This document shows, one piece after another, positions 25,804-33,167 of a DNA stretch of 64,000 nt. Origin of the DNA: Lacticaseibacillus porcinae (GTDB taxonomy: Bacteria > Bacillota > Bacilli > Lactobacillales > Lactobacillaceae); the NCBI RefSeq assembly GCF_003946305.1, contig NZ_RHNS01000009.1:51362-115361 (forward strand), read 5' to 3'. Each line of letters starts with the position of its first letter. The stretch's first letter is position 1. The translations under genes and the position numbers were made by a program. The notes beneath the pieces are model-generated. The model saw only the letters and a list, made by a program, of their open reading frames with translations, was not told the DNA's origin and made no database searches.

Positions 25804-25847
25804 CAGCGCCAACCGCATTCGAGTATTGTGTGGTTGACGCTGTTTTG
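25804..25847 (+). terminator. Terminator of the GDPD gene
   Basis: CAGCGCCAACC and GGTTGACGCTG form an 11-bp stem with one mismatch, followed by TTTTGTTC. Confidence 0.75.
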
Positions 25848-25927
25848 TTCATCGTGATAACGATGTTTTTCAACTGATCAAAGATGACTGATGAATAATT
25901 AAATAACAAATCTTACCTGATTTTTCT

Positions 25928-25955
25928 ATGACAAGTCAGTCGCATATGCTATGAT
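25928..25955 (+). promoter_or_regulatory. Promoter of the small toxin-like locus
   Basis: ATGACA (25928-25933) and TATGAT (25950-25955) are 16 bases apart with TG just before the -10 box. The transcript would have a leader of roughly 50 bases to the GTG at 26017 and 105 bases to the GTG at 26068. Confidence 0.6.
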
Positions 25956-26067
25956 GAAGGCTACAGAAAAGTAATATGATCGGTGGTACAACTTTTGAAA
26001 GAAGGTGGAGCCCTTGGTGGATAAACCTCGGCGTCAGATTTCGGAAGAAAGGAGTACAGCTTAGCTT

Positions 26068-26217
26068 GTGGTTGCCGCAATTTTGACGGCCACAGCCGTG
26101 ATTGGTTTGCTTGTCTCGCTGGTTCGAGGCCTAACCCTCCTCGTTTCAGTGACGACGAAACTGTTAATAGCAGTTGGCGGATTGATTGCGGCGTTCGAAG
26201 CAATTCGGAAAAAATAA
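26068..26217 (+). CDS. Small hydrophobic peptide, type I toxin-like, possibly interrupted
   Basis: From GTG 26068 the frame encodes 49 residues: one long hydrophobic helix (TAVIGLLVSLVRGLTLLVSV, LLIAVGGLIAAF) and the basic end EAIRKK, the build of membrane-acting type I toxins and holin-like peptides. In the same frame upstream, TTG/GTG at 26014/26017 has a good ribosome binding site (GGTGGAG) and encodes VDKPRRQISEERSTA before a TAG at 26062. Only two codons separate this stop from the hydrophobic part, so either the original gene is broken by a nonsense mutation (CAG to TAG would explain it) or a leader peptide precedes the toxin. Two hairpins follow. Confidence 0.4.
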   Translation: MVAAILTATAVIGLLVSLVRGLTLLVSVTTKLLIAVGGLIAAFEAIRKK

Positions 26218-26343
26218 GCAAGCAAAAAGCCGCTTCTATACTTTTGCGAAGTGATAGCGGCTTAGCTTGCGATTCACTGATCACCACACTTATTGCGGCT
26301 CTGTGCGCATGACCTTGGCAGAGGTCGTGCGCTTCTTTTTTAG
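26218..26343 (+). terminator. Hairpin and terminator after the toxin-like gene
   Basis: First GCAAGC and GCCGCT pair with AGCGGC and GCTTGC (26218-26271). Then GCGCATGACC / GGTCGTGCGC (26305-26314, 26323-26332) is followed by TTCTTTTTT. Two successive structures are common after type I toxin genes, where an antisense RNA may be encoded. Confidence 0.65.
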
Positions 26344-26385
26344 TTTAACATGTTTTGCTGGTTGTGCAAACTTAAAATAACGAAA

Positions 26386-27045
26386 TTACAGTTCCAGTTG
26401 GTTATAACTTAAGACTTTCACGCCTTCGTTGGTCAGCGCGATTTTTGAAATCGAGCCGTTGCGTGGGGAGTCAGTGACGGTGAAGCCGTCGTTTTTCCCG
26501 AATTTGTCGACAATGCTGCGGATCGTGGTGCCATGGCTGACTAACAAGACGTTATCGCCGTGTTGATTGTCAGCCCGCAACAATTTGAAGCCTTTTTGCA
26601 GGCGATTCCAGTAAGTCAAGGCATCTTCGGCAGCGCCGAAAGGATCAGCTTCATGACAGAAATCTTTGGAAGCATCGACGCCATATTTTGAAATGATCTC
26701 TTTAAATGATGGCGCATCATGAGGGGCGCCAACGGCATACCAAGTTTTGGGAGAGTCTTCGCCTTCATAATAGCCGTAGAATTGTTCCCGGAAAAATGGC
26801 GTGATCGTGAGTTCAACGTTTGAGTTCAAATTTTTGGCCAGAATTTCACGAGCGGTATTGGAAGCCCGCATGGTGTCACTGGAATAGGCATGCGTGAAGG
26901 TGATATGGCTCAATAAGTCGCCGGCCCGCTTGGCATCAGCGATCCCTTTGTCGGTCAGCGGCGAGTCGGACCAGCCTTGCATTTTGTTGAAGCGATTGAA
27001 CCAAGTTTGCCCATGGCGCACCAGATACACGGTAACAGTTTTCAT
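26386..27045 (-). CDS. Histidine phosphatase family protein (phosphoglycerate-mutase-like)
   Basis: A 219-residue enzyme with the phosphohistidine motif VRHGQTWFN near the N-terminus, LTDKG, SDTMRASNTAREI and the second catalytic His in LLVSHGTTIR. The internal segment is longer than in cofactor-dependent glycolytic mutases, so it is more likely a broad phosphatase of the GpmB/PhoE type. ATG 27045 is preceded on the minus strand by AGGAGGTACC. It stands alone between a toxin-like locus and divergent lipoprotein genes. Confidence 0.85.
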   Translation of the reverse strand: MKTVTVYLVRHGQTWFNRFNKMQGWSDSPLTDKGIADAKRAGDLLSHITFTHAYSSDTMRASNTAREILAKNLNSNVELTITPFFREQFYGYYEGEDSPKTWYAVGAPHDAPSFKEIISKYGVDASKDFCHEADPFGAAEDALTYWNRLQKGFKLLRADNQHGDNVLLVSHGTTIRSIVDKFGKNDGFTVTDSPRNGSISKIALTNEGVKVLSYNQLEL

Positions 27046-27120
27046 TGTGGTACCTCCTGACTTTGCTTCTAGTTTAGCACACGCAAGCGCTAACGTGTTA
27101 AACTGAATATGGAGGACGCG

Positions 27121-27621
27121 ATGATCAAAAAAATGCTCGCACTAAGTTTGCTAGTTGTTTTAGCAGGCTGCAGTGACAAACCGCAATCGACGCCAACACC
27201 ACCAAAAATTAAACCTGCAGTGCACCGCGTCGTGTTCTCCCGCGAGTTTCAACACATGTGGTATCAAGTTGACGCTCAAGGTAGTGCGCATACGTTGCAT
27301 TTTTCAAATAACGCCGTGACATACGACGGCGTCAAAACCTTGACTTATTGGGCGTCTGAACGCAACAAAGATGATAATCAGATCCTAGACGCCGGCCAAC
27401 AACCAGAAACTAAGCGCGCGCAATGGGCTGCCGCCACGATTCGCGGCAGTTGGTTGAATCTCCGCGGTTGGTATCAACAAACCGGCAGTGGCACCAGCTA
27501 TCAAGTGCACGGTCAACAACTGTGGGTCGCCAGTGGGGCGCAACCAACTGTGGTGGCTCACTTTTATCGCAATCTTACCTTCGCCAAATCGCACCCCGAA
27601 CAAAAAGGAGAAACCCCATGA
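27121..27621 (+). CDS. Small lipoprotein of unknown function
   Basis: A 166-residue predicted lipoprotein with signal peptide MIKKMLALSLLVVLAGC and a Pro/Thr-rich linker. The body has HRVVFSREFQHMWYQVDAQG and ends with beta-rich sequence containing VVAHFYRNLTF, a pattern seen in short lactobacillar lipoproteins without assigned function. The start is ATG 27121 after GGAGGACGCG. Its stop overlaps the start of the next gene by four bases. Confidence 0.7.
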   Translation: MIKKMLALSLLVVLAGCSDKPQSTPTPPKIKPAVHRVVFSREFQHMWYQVDAQGSAHTLHFSNNAVTYDGVKTLTYWASERNKDDNQILDAGQQPETKRAQWAAATIRGSWLNLRGWYQQTGSGTSYQVHGQQLWVASGAQPTVVAHFYRNLTFAKSHPEQKGETP

Positions 27622-27863
27622 AAGAAAAATTTCGCCAAATGATGGAAACCTCTGCTAAACAATCAAATTCAAGCAGCTCCTTAAGCTATTGGGTCGGCTC
27701 TGCGATCGTATCTCTTGGTGGCGGTGGCTATGTGGCTTATCGCTTGTGGGAAATGGGACATACGATCGGTGCCGTCTTGGCAGGGATCGTGTTCTTGCTA
27801 GTTGGGATCTATGACTTGCGGATGGTGTTACATAAGCGGATCGCCAGTCGCAAACGCCGTTAA
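27618..27863 (+). CDS. Small membrane protein, two helices
   Basis: This 81-residue protein starts at ATG 27618 with AAAAGGAG upstream and overlaps the preceding lipoprotein gene (ATGA). It has a polar N-terminus (MKEKFRQMMETSAKQSNSSSS), two hydrophobic helices (SYWVGSAIVSLGGGGYVAYRL and IGAVLAGIVFLLVGIYDLRM) and a basic tail (LHKRIASRKRR). It is probably translationally coupled to the lipoprotein. I do not recognise a family. Confidence 0.7.
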   Translation: MKEKFRQMMETSAKQSNSSSSLSYWVGSAIVSLGGGGYVAYRLWEMGHTIGAVLAGIVFLLVGIYDLRMVLHKRIASRKRR

Positions 27864-27868
27864 ATTAG

Positions 27869-27907
27869 TGATCGTCGATGTATTTAGTCATCGGCGATCA
27901 TTTTTTG
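27869..27907 (+). terminator. Terminator of the lipoprotein/membrane protein pair
   Basis: TGATCGTCGATG and CATCGGCGATCA form a 12-bp stem with one U.G pair, followed by TTTTTT. Confidence 0.92.
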
Positions 27908-27927
27908 AAATCGCTGACAAAAAATAC

Positions 27928-27956
27928 TTGACATTAGTTTATGTATGCGTTACCAT
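27928..27956 (+). promoter_or_regulatory. Promoter of the unrecognised 400-nt RNA
   Basis: A consensus TTGACA (27928-27933) is separated by 17 bases from TACCAT (27951-27956). Confidence 0.7.
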
Positions 27957-27962
27957 GAGTTC

Positions 27963-28360
27963 GAATTCTATGAGGAGTGGGTGGCTGAGCGCAGGTCACT
28001 CGTATCACTTCGCGACGGGTGGAAGTGCCCGCTAAACTCTCGGAGACCATCCCGTAGCATCTGGGCTTAACTGTCGAGCGCTGCTAGATCTCCAGTTCCA
28101 AAGTGCCGGTACTGAAGGGTCCCAGTCGTGGACTCAAACCAGTTACAGCCGGGAGTAGTGCCCTCACGGTGACGTGAGACGCAAGGCGACGTCTGTTTGC
28201 GAAAGGCAGTGCAAAGCCGATTAGCAACGAACGTGGTTGAGGTCTAATAAGCCAAGGCCCGCAGCAACGTCCTTGAAATGCTTGATACTGCATAAACGTA
28301 ATTGAATGGCATAAAAGCCGCAGATCCACGAAGCAGAATCTTGTTTCGTGGATTTGTTGT
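27963..28360 (+). ncRNA. Candidate structured RNA of about 400 nt
   Basis: Between a strong promoter and a hairpin (ATCCACGAA 28324-28332 / TTCGTGGAT 28345-28353, then TTGTTG) there is no credible reading frame on the plus strand. The sequence is locally GC-rich with many complementary segments, for example CCTCAC-ggtga-CGTGAG and AGACG-caaggcga-CGTCT. Size and layout suit a housekeeping RNA, but the conserved RNase P, tmRNA and SRP sequences are absent. Nothing in it resembles elements A or B. A long minus-strand frame here shows no family. Confidence 0.55.
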
Positions 28361-28369
28361 GCCTTAATA

Positions 28370-28412
28370 CAAAAACAACCTCATCGCAATTTTGTTCGCG
28401 ATAAGGCTGTTG
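28370..28412 (-). terminator. Terminator of the Ser-rich lipoprotein gene
   Basis: On the minus strand CAACAGCCTTATCGC and GCGATGAGGTTG pair around an AT-rich loop and are followed by TTTTTG. Confidence 0.75.
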
Positions 28413-28420
28413 TCGTTTAA

Positions 28421-29257
28421 TTATTTCAGTGAGGTGACAACCCGCAACAACGTCATGGCGTCGATGCCAGTGGCATTGTAAAGCGTGTTGCCTTGCCGCC
28501 AAGTGACACTGTTGAGTCGCAACCCATCAGTGGCAACGCGTAAGTTGATCGCACCGTGAGTGGCAGGAACTGGCAGAAATTCTTGTGAAAGCAAGGCGAC
28601 GGCTTGACGACTCAAGGTCAACCCATTTTCTTGATTTTGGTTGATGGCTTGTACCGTCAGCGACCACCGGCCTTCTTGCCAAGTGGTGTAAGTGGAACCA
28701 GCGGCACCTTGTTGTGTACCAGTTAAATTATCGCCTAGCGCGACTGTCGGTAAGCCAGTTTCTGGTGCTTGGTAGTTGATCTGGGCTTCAGCGTCAGCAG
28801 CATTTTGATACGTTTGAGCGGAGATACTAATGTCGGCGGCATTGGCGTGGACTTCCGGTGTATTAAATGGTAAGGCCGTGTTCCGCGCGGCAAAATACAT
28901 CGTGTAATGCGTCGCGTCGCCGGTGTAGCTGGCATTGAGAAATTGACCAGTGGCTAGTGGATAACTAGTCGGAACCAATGCGGAAGGAATCACCGCTTTG
29001 ATTTGTTGGGTGAGGCTGGTCAAGCGGTCTTGGGTAGTTGCCGGCTTCGTAGACGAACTGCTGGTGCTGGACGCACTACTTGAACTCGATGATTTAGTCG
29101 AACTAGATGTTGATGATTTAGCTTTTGATGATGATTTTTGTTTCAGCGAAGACGTGGATTTGCTGCTAGACGAATCGTTAGTTGCAGGTTTGTTGCCGCA
29201 ACTCACCAAGGTCAAGGCAGTGAGTAATGTTAAGGTGACACCCCAGAACTTTTTCAT
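28421..29257 (-). CDS. Ser-rich-linker lipoprotein of unknown function
   Basis: A 278-residue predicted lipoprotein: signal peptide with lipobox LVSC, then a low-complexity Ser/Lys/Thr linker of about 55 residues, then a globular domain containing LTSLTQQIKAVIPSALVPTS and DATHYTMYFAARNTALPFN. The start is ATG 29257 with GGAGGCGG upstream. The long linker suggests a domain held away from the membrane through the cell wall. No family is recognised. Confidence 0.7.
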   Translation of the reverse strand: MKKFWGVTLTLLTALTLVSCGNKPATNDSSSSKSTSSLKQKSSSKAKSSTSSSTKSSSSSSASSTSSSSTKPATTQDRLTSLTQQIKAVIPSALVPTSYPLATGQFLNASYTGDATHYTMYFAARNTALPFNTPEVHANAADISISAQTYQNAADAEAQINYQAPETGLPTVALGDNLTGTQQGAAGSTYTTWQEGRWSLTVQAINQNQENGLTLSRQAVALLSQEFLPVPATHGAINLRVATDGLRLNSVTWRQGNTLYNATGIDAMTLLRVVTSLK

Positions 29258-29353
29258 TGAAACCGCCTCCATTTCTACCTTTATTATACCTTTAACGCCA
29301 GGCTTTGCCTACGCATCGCAACCGGTAATGACTGGTAAAAATTTGGTTAAGGC

Positions 29354-29382
29354 AAAAAAATAGGACTTCAAATTGAAGTCCT
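29354..29382 (-). terminator. Terminator of the second PepI-like gene
   Basis: AGGACTTC-aatt-GAAGTCCT on the minus strand is followed by ATTTTTTT. Confidence 0.9.
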
Positions 29383-29445
29383 AGTCGTGTTCTTCAAAGC
29401 AACGGCAATACAGATAGCCTAAGTGCGCTTTGAATCACACTGGTA

Positions 29446-30348
29446 TTAATCGTTGAAGTTCCCGGTTTCAACATCGGAAATAAATTCTTTGAGATGTTTG
29501 AAGTAAACTGGGGCGTTGTCGATCATATGATGGTGACCGCCATCAGGAGTCGTGACCAAACGCGCATGCGGAATGTCTTCAGCCATGCGTTGGGCAGACT
29601 TCATTGGCATGGTTTCATGTTCACCAAAGGTCAACAAGGTAGGGACGGTGATGTTATGGATCTGGTCGCGAATGTCCCAGTCTTTGAGCTTACCAGTGAC
29701 AACAAATTCGTTGTCGCCTTGGAAAGCGCCATAAACATCAGTCGCCATGGTGGAAATCAAATGAGAAATAGCCGGTGGTTGTTTGCGATCGACATAGCCG
29801 GCGTTTAACACGTCAACATACTTTTGGTATTGAGGATCAGACCAGTCGCCTTTTTTCTCGATTTCCTTCATGTAACGAACCGCTGAAGGCGGGAGTGCTT
29901 CTTCGCGGCACAGTTCAACATGTTCGAGGTATTCGTTGATGTTGTCGACCATTGAAGAAATGATCGCGCCTTTGAGGTGTTCGCCGTACTTCAATGCGTA
30001 CAGTTGAACCAGCGCGCCGCCCCAGCTTTGACCGATCAAATAGAAATGGTCGATGCCGAGTTTTTGACGAACTTCTTCGACTTCATCCAAGAAGTAATCA
30101 GTGGTCAAATATTTTTGATTTTCTGGGTCGGAATAATCAGGTTGATCGGAATAAAAACTGCCGAGTTGATCGTACATGTGAACTTGTACGCCGAGGTCTG
30201 CGAGTTCTTTACCGAAGTTTTCCCAATATTCATGGGTGCCACCAGGGCCGCCGTGTAAGCACAGCAAATGAATATCGCCAGTGCCTTGGGTGTTGGTCCA
30301 CAAGTGGTAGCCGTTGTCCAAGGTGAGGATCGTGGTTCCTTGCTTCAT
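29446..30348 (-). CDS. pepI: Proline iminopeptidase
   Basis: A 300-residue alpha/beta hydrolase close in length and pattern to lactobacillar PepI: HGGPGGTHEYW (oxyanion loop, residues 32-42), GQSWGG (nucleophile Ser108), the acid in TFGEHETMP and the catalytic His in TPDGGHHHMID. It cleaves N-terminal Pro from small peptides in the cytoplasm. It is monocistronic, with its own terminator, and only distantly similar to the PepI-like protein at 12599-13480. Confidence 0.9.
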   Translation of the reverse strand: MKQGTTILTLDNGYHLWTNTQGTGDIHLLCLHGGPGGTHEYWENFGKELADLGVQVHMYDQLGSFYSDQPDYSDPENQKYLTTDYFLDEVEEVRQKLGIDHFYLIGQSWGGALVQLYALKYGEHLKGAIISSMVDNINEYLEHVELCREEALPPSAVRYMKEIEKKGDWSDPQYQKYVDVLNAGYVDRKQPPAISHLISTMATDVYGAFQGDNEFVVTGKLKDWDIRDQIHNITVPTLLTFGEHETMPMKSAQRMAEDIPHARLVTTPDGGHHHMIDNAPVYFKHLKEFISDVETGNFND

Positions 30349-30435
30349 TGTGTATCACCACTTTCTTAAGATAATCATATTGTAACACTTGGGGTAATTT
30401 CGGGTAGAATGTTTATGAGAGAAAAGGGAGTTTAC

Positions 30436-31572
30436 ATGAAAAAAATTGTTCTTGTCACCATCGGGATATTATTAAGTTTCAGCCTCGCCGCTTGCCGTGC
30501 CACCACTGGTCCCAACGCTGAAGATCGCATCACTACTGTCGCCGAAGCCTCCAAACATCGGTTGACCACAGATGAACATATTTGGCAAACGCAAGCTGTT
30601 GCGACGATGAAAACTTCTGACTCAGCATTTTCCAAACCGAAATATGCAAAGCAATCAGACGACACCATCACCACGACCAACAAAGCAGGGATGGACGCCG
30701 CCGACAAACTGACCACGTACGCGCAAGCAAAGTCAGGGATGTTGCAAGGGATCAAGAATGAAAAGGCCGGCCAAAAGCTCACGACTTTAGCCCAAGTCAA
30801 TCAACTGCTCAAAGCGGCTAAAGCGCCACATCAACTGACTAGCTTTGATCAGTTGGTGATTTACCAAGATAAAGTCACGATCGCAAAATCTGGTACCGGC
30901 GCGATCGTGATGGATCAAAAACTTTATTTGGTGCCGTTAGTCTGGAGTCCCAATTCAACAGTCAATGCGACGGTATTGACGCCAGCCAAACAACAACGTC
31001 CGAAACTCACCAACATCAAGGCGTTGCAAGGTCGCTGGGTGTCTAAAACCGATGCGACCGCGCAAATGCGAGTGTCAGGCAATTGGTTGTATCAAATTTC
31101 ACCTCGTGGCGGCGTGTCTCGCGTCCAAATCCAAAACTTACGCGACTTATCGGATTCACAGTTAAGCAGCGGTCAGTTTGCGACGATGTCTGCGATCACC
31201 ACGCAAAATCATTACCTGATGCCAAAAGCCACGACCACTGACGCAGCCGATGGGTTTAGCACGGTGTATTTGTTCTTAGACGCAAAACATTTTGCCGTGT
31301 TGACCACCAATCACAAACCAGTGATCTACACCAAATCCACTGCAGGAACTGATACCACCGCGATTCCTGACTGGGCGACGGCAATTTTCAAAACTTATGA
31401 TGATCGCCACACCAATATCACTGCCACTTCGGCAGATCCGTTGAACAATGGGACTTATGAAGTCGTCGCCAACACCTACGACAACTTCTCCACATATTAT
31501 GCTTTAGATCAACGCCAATATATGTTTGCCACCGTTAACGGCGATCAAGTTACCTTGTCTGCGACAGACTAA
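30436..31572 (+). CDS. Lipoprotein of unknown function
   Basis: A 378-residue predicted lipoprotein with signal peptide MKKIVLVTIGILLSFSLAAC. The N-terminal 150 residues are rich in Thr/Ala/Lys; the C-terminal part has a repeated beta pattern (ALQGRWVSKTDATAQMRVSGNWLYQISPRG), reminiscent of lipocalin-like DUF domains of lactobacillar lipoproteins, but no family is certain. ATG 30436 is preceded by AAAGGGAG. It diverges from pepI and ends at a bidirectional terminator. Confidence 0.7.
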   Translation: MKKIVLVTIGILLSFSLAACRATTGPNAEDRITTVAEASKHRLTTDEHIWQTQAVATMKTSDSAFSKPKYAKQSDDTITTTNKAGMDAADKLTTYAQAKSGMLQGIKNEKAGQKLTTLAQVNQLLKAAKAPHQLTSFDQLVIYQDKVTIAKSGTGAIVMDQKLYLVPLVWSPNSTVNATVLTPAKQQRPKLTNIKALQGRWVSKTDATAQMRVSGNWLYQISPRGGVSRVQIQNLRDLSDSQLSSGQFATMSAITTQNHYLMPKATTTDAADGFSTVYLFLDAKHFAVLTTNHKPVIYTKSTAGTDTTAIPDWATAIFKTYDDRHTNITATSADPLNNGTYEVVANTYDNFSTYYALDQRQYMFATVNGDQVTLSATD

Positions 31573-31574
31573 AC

Positions 31575-31615
31575 AAAAAGTCGATCAACTCGTCACTCGA
31601 GTTGGTCGACTTTTC
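31575..31615. terminator. Bidirectional terminator
   Basis: AAAAAGTCGATCAACTCG and CGAGTTGGTCGACTTTT form a long stem with A- and T-runs at its ends; it serves the lipoprotein gene and the convergent glycosidase gene. Confidence 0.92.
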
Positions 31616-31619
31616 TCAC

Positions 31620-33050
31620 TTACAGGTTGGCGCCGCGACTGCGATAATTTTCTTCAAGCCAGGCAAACGAATCTTTTTTGATCCGCTGCAAGCTGCCATG
31701 GCCTTGGTCGTCCATATCGACATACACCACGCCGTAGCGTTTCTTCATTTCGCCGGTGGACAAAGAAACTAAATCGATCGGTGCCCACATCGTATATCCA
31801 AAGCATGGGACATCGTCTAAGGTGATGGCATCGCGAATCGCGCGTAAGTGATCAGCCATGTAGTCAATGCGATATTGATCATGGACCTGACCATTTTCGA
31901 GTTTGTCGATCATTCCGAGGCCATTTTCGATCACGATCAACGGCTTTTGATAACGGTCGAAGAGTTCGTTTAAGCAATAGCGCAAGCCTAGCGGGTCGAT
32001 CGGCCAATGCCATGGCGTCGTTTGCAAATGGGGATTTTCGTTGAGCAGGCCATTTTCTGCAGTGACAGTCCCTGAGCGATAATAACTAAATGCGAGAAAA
32101 TCGATGGTCCCAGCTTTCAAGGTTTCGAGATCATCTGATGCCATTTCAAGCGTCACGCCCAGGCGCTTGAACAATTCGCGGGTGTAATGTGGATAAGCAC
32201 CACGACTCATCACATCAGCAAAGAAGAAACAGGCTTCACGCCGTGTGGTGTAAGCCGCCCAAACATTTTGTGGATCGGAGCTAGCGGGATACATTTCGCT
32301 CATCATGTACATGGTGCCGAATTGCAAATTACGATCGATCAACCGTGCTTGGCGGATCACTGAAGCCGACGCGACGAACATGTTGTGGACACATTGATAA
32401 CGCGTTTGGGGATCTTGCTTGTGGGTGCCAAGCGCCGCATACCCGCCTAAAATGTTGATCTCGTTGAAGGTCAACCAGTATTTCACGCGGTCATGATAAT
32501 GACGGATCAAGGTCAATGCATAATGTTGATAAGCCGCGATGGTGCGGCGATCTGCCCAACCACCATATTCAATGGCCAATGCATTCGGCAATTCATCATG
32601 GCAAATTGTAATGATCGGCTGAATGTGTTTAGTGGCGAGATAGTCGATCACCTGATCATAAAATGCGAGGCCTTCAGGATTAGGTTCTTGTGCCATGCCA
32701 GTCGGGAAGATCCGCGACCAACACATTGAAAAGCGATAGGTCGTCGACCCCAGTTCTGCAAGTAAATCAATGTCTTCGCGCCAATGATGATAAAAATCTG
32801 TCGCTTGGTGACTGGGGTAGTAAGTATCGTCAAATAAAGTCGGCACGGCACCTTCTGGCAGTTCATCGCGGACGCCAGCGCTGCCGCGAGTGCCATCTTT
32901 TAACGTTAAGGTGATCTGCCGCGGTTTGCCATAAGCGCCAGCAGTCACAAAATCATGCGTTAGTAAGCCGCGGCCGCCTTCGTCGAAACCACCTTCACAT
33001 TGAAAGTCGGCAGTGGCGCCGCCGAATAAGAAATCTTTTGGAAATGTCAT
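31620..33050 (-). CDS. Glycoside hydrolase family 1, probable 6-phospho-beta-glucosidase
   Basis: A 476-residue GH1 enzyme. The N-terminal signature FLFGGATADFQCEGG, acid/base Glu197 in TFNEINI and nucleophile Glu375 in VIENGLGM are present. The stretch usually reading HWDLP is HDELP here, so the conserved aromatic is missing. KKRYGVVYVDMDDQG near the end suits phospho-glycosidases of lactic acid bacteria. The start is ATG 33050 after GGAGGCGACAAC; the upstream frame runs through the promoter. No PTS gene is adjacent, so the sugar importer must lie elsewhere. A cre-like site overlaps the promoter. Confidence 0.85.
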   Translation of the reverse strand: MTFPKDFLFGGATADFQCEGGFDEGGRGLLTHDFVTAGAYGKPRQITLTLKDGTRGSAGVRDELPEGAVPTLFDDTYYPSHQATDFYHHWREDIDLLAELGSTTYRFSMCWSRIFPTGMAQEPNPEGLAFYDQVIDYLATKHIQPIITICHDELPNALAIEYGGWADRRTIAAYQHYALTLIRHYHDRVKYWLTFNEINILGGYAALGTHKQDPQTRYQCVHNMFVASASVIRQARLIDRNLQFGTMYMMSEMYPASSDPQNVWAAYTTRREACFFFADVMSRGAYPHYTRELFKRLGVTLEMASDDLETLKAGTIDFLAFSYYRSGTVTAENGLLNENPHLQTTPWHWPIDPLGLRYCLNELFDRYQKPLIVIENGLGMIDKLENGQVHDQYRIDYMADHLRAIRDAITLDDVPCFGYTMWAPIDLVSLSTGEMKKRYGVVYVDMDDQGHGSLQRIKKDSFAWLEENYRSRGANL

Positions 33051-33068
33051 GTTGTCGCCTCCAGTGAA

Positions 33069-33083
33069 AGTATACCGCTTACA
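33069..33083 (-). promoter_or_regulatory. -10 box and cre-like operator of the GH1 gene
   Basis: The minus strand reads TGTAAGCGGTATACT. The first twelve positions fit the CcpA operator consensus TGWAANCGNTNWCA except for the last two bases, and TATACT within it looks like the -10 box. Binding there would block initiation, so catabolite repression is inferred. Confidence 0.55.
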
Positions 33084-33129
33084 TTGCGAAGCAGCATCAC
33101 AACGACACGCTAACGCACATTTCACGCCG

Positions 33130-33161
33130 AAAAAAACACCGCCAAGCTCAGTTGACGGTGT
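33130..33161 (-). terminator. Terminator of the CPA2 antiporter gene
   Basis: On the minus strand ACACCGTCAA and TTGGCGGTGT form a 10-bp stem with one U.G pair, followed by TTTTTT. Confidence 0.88.
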
Positions 33162-33167
33162 CGCAAG

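Noticed and set aside
27963..28360. RNase P RNA, tmRNA or large SRP RNA
   Set aside because: The size suits RNase P, but the universally conserved core sequences of all three RNAs are missing, so I left it unnamed.
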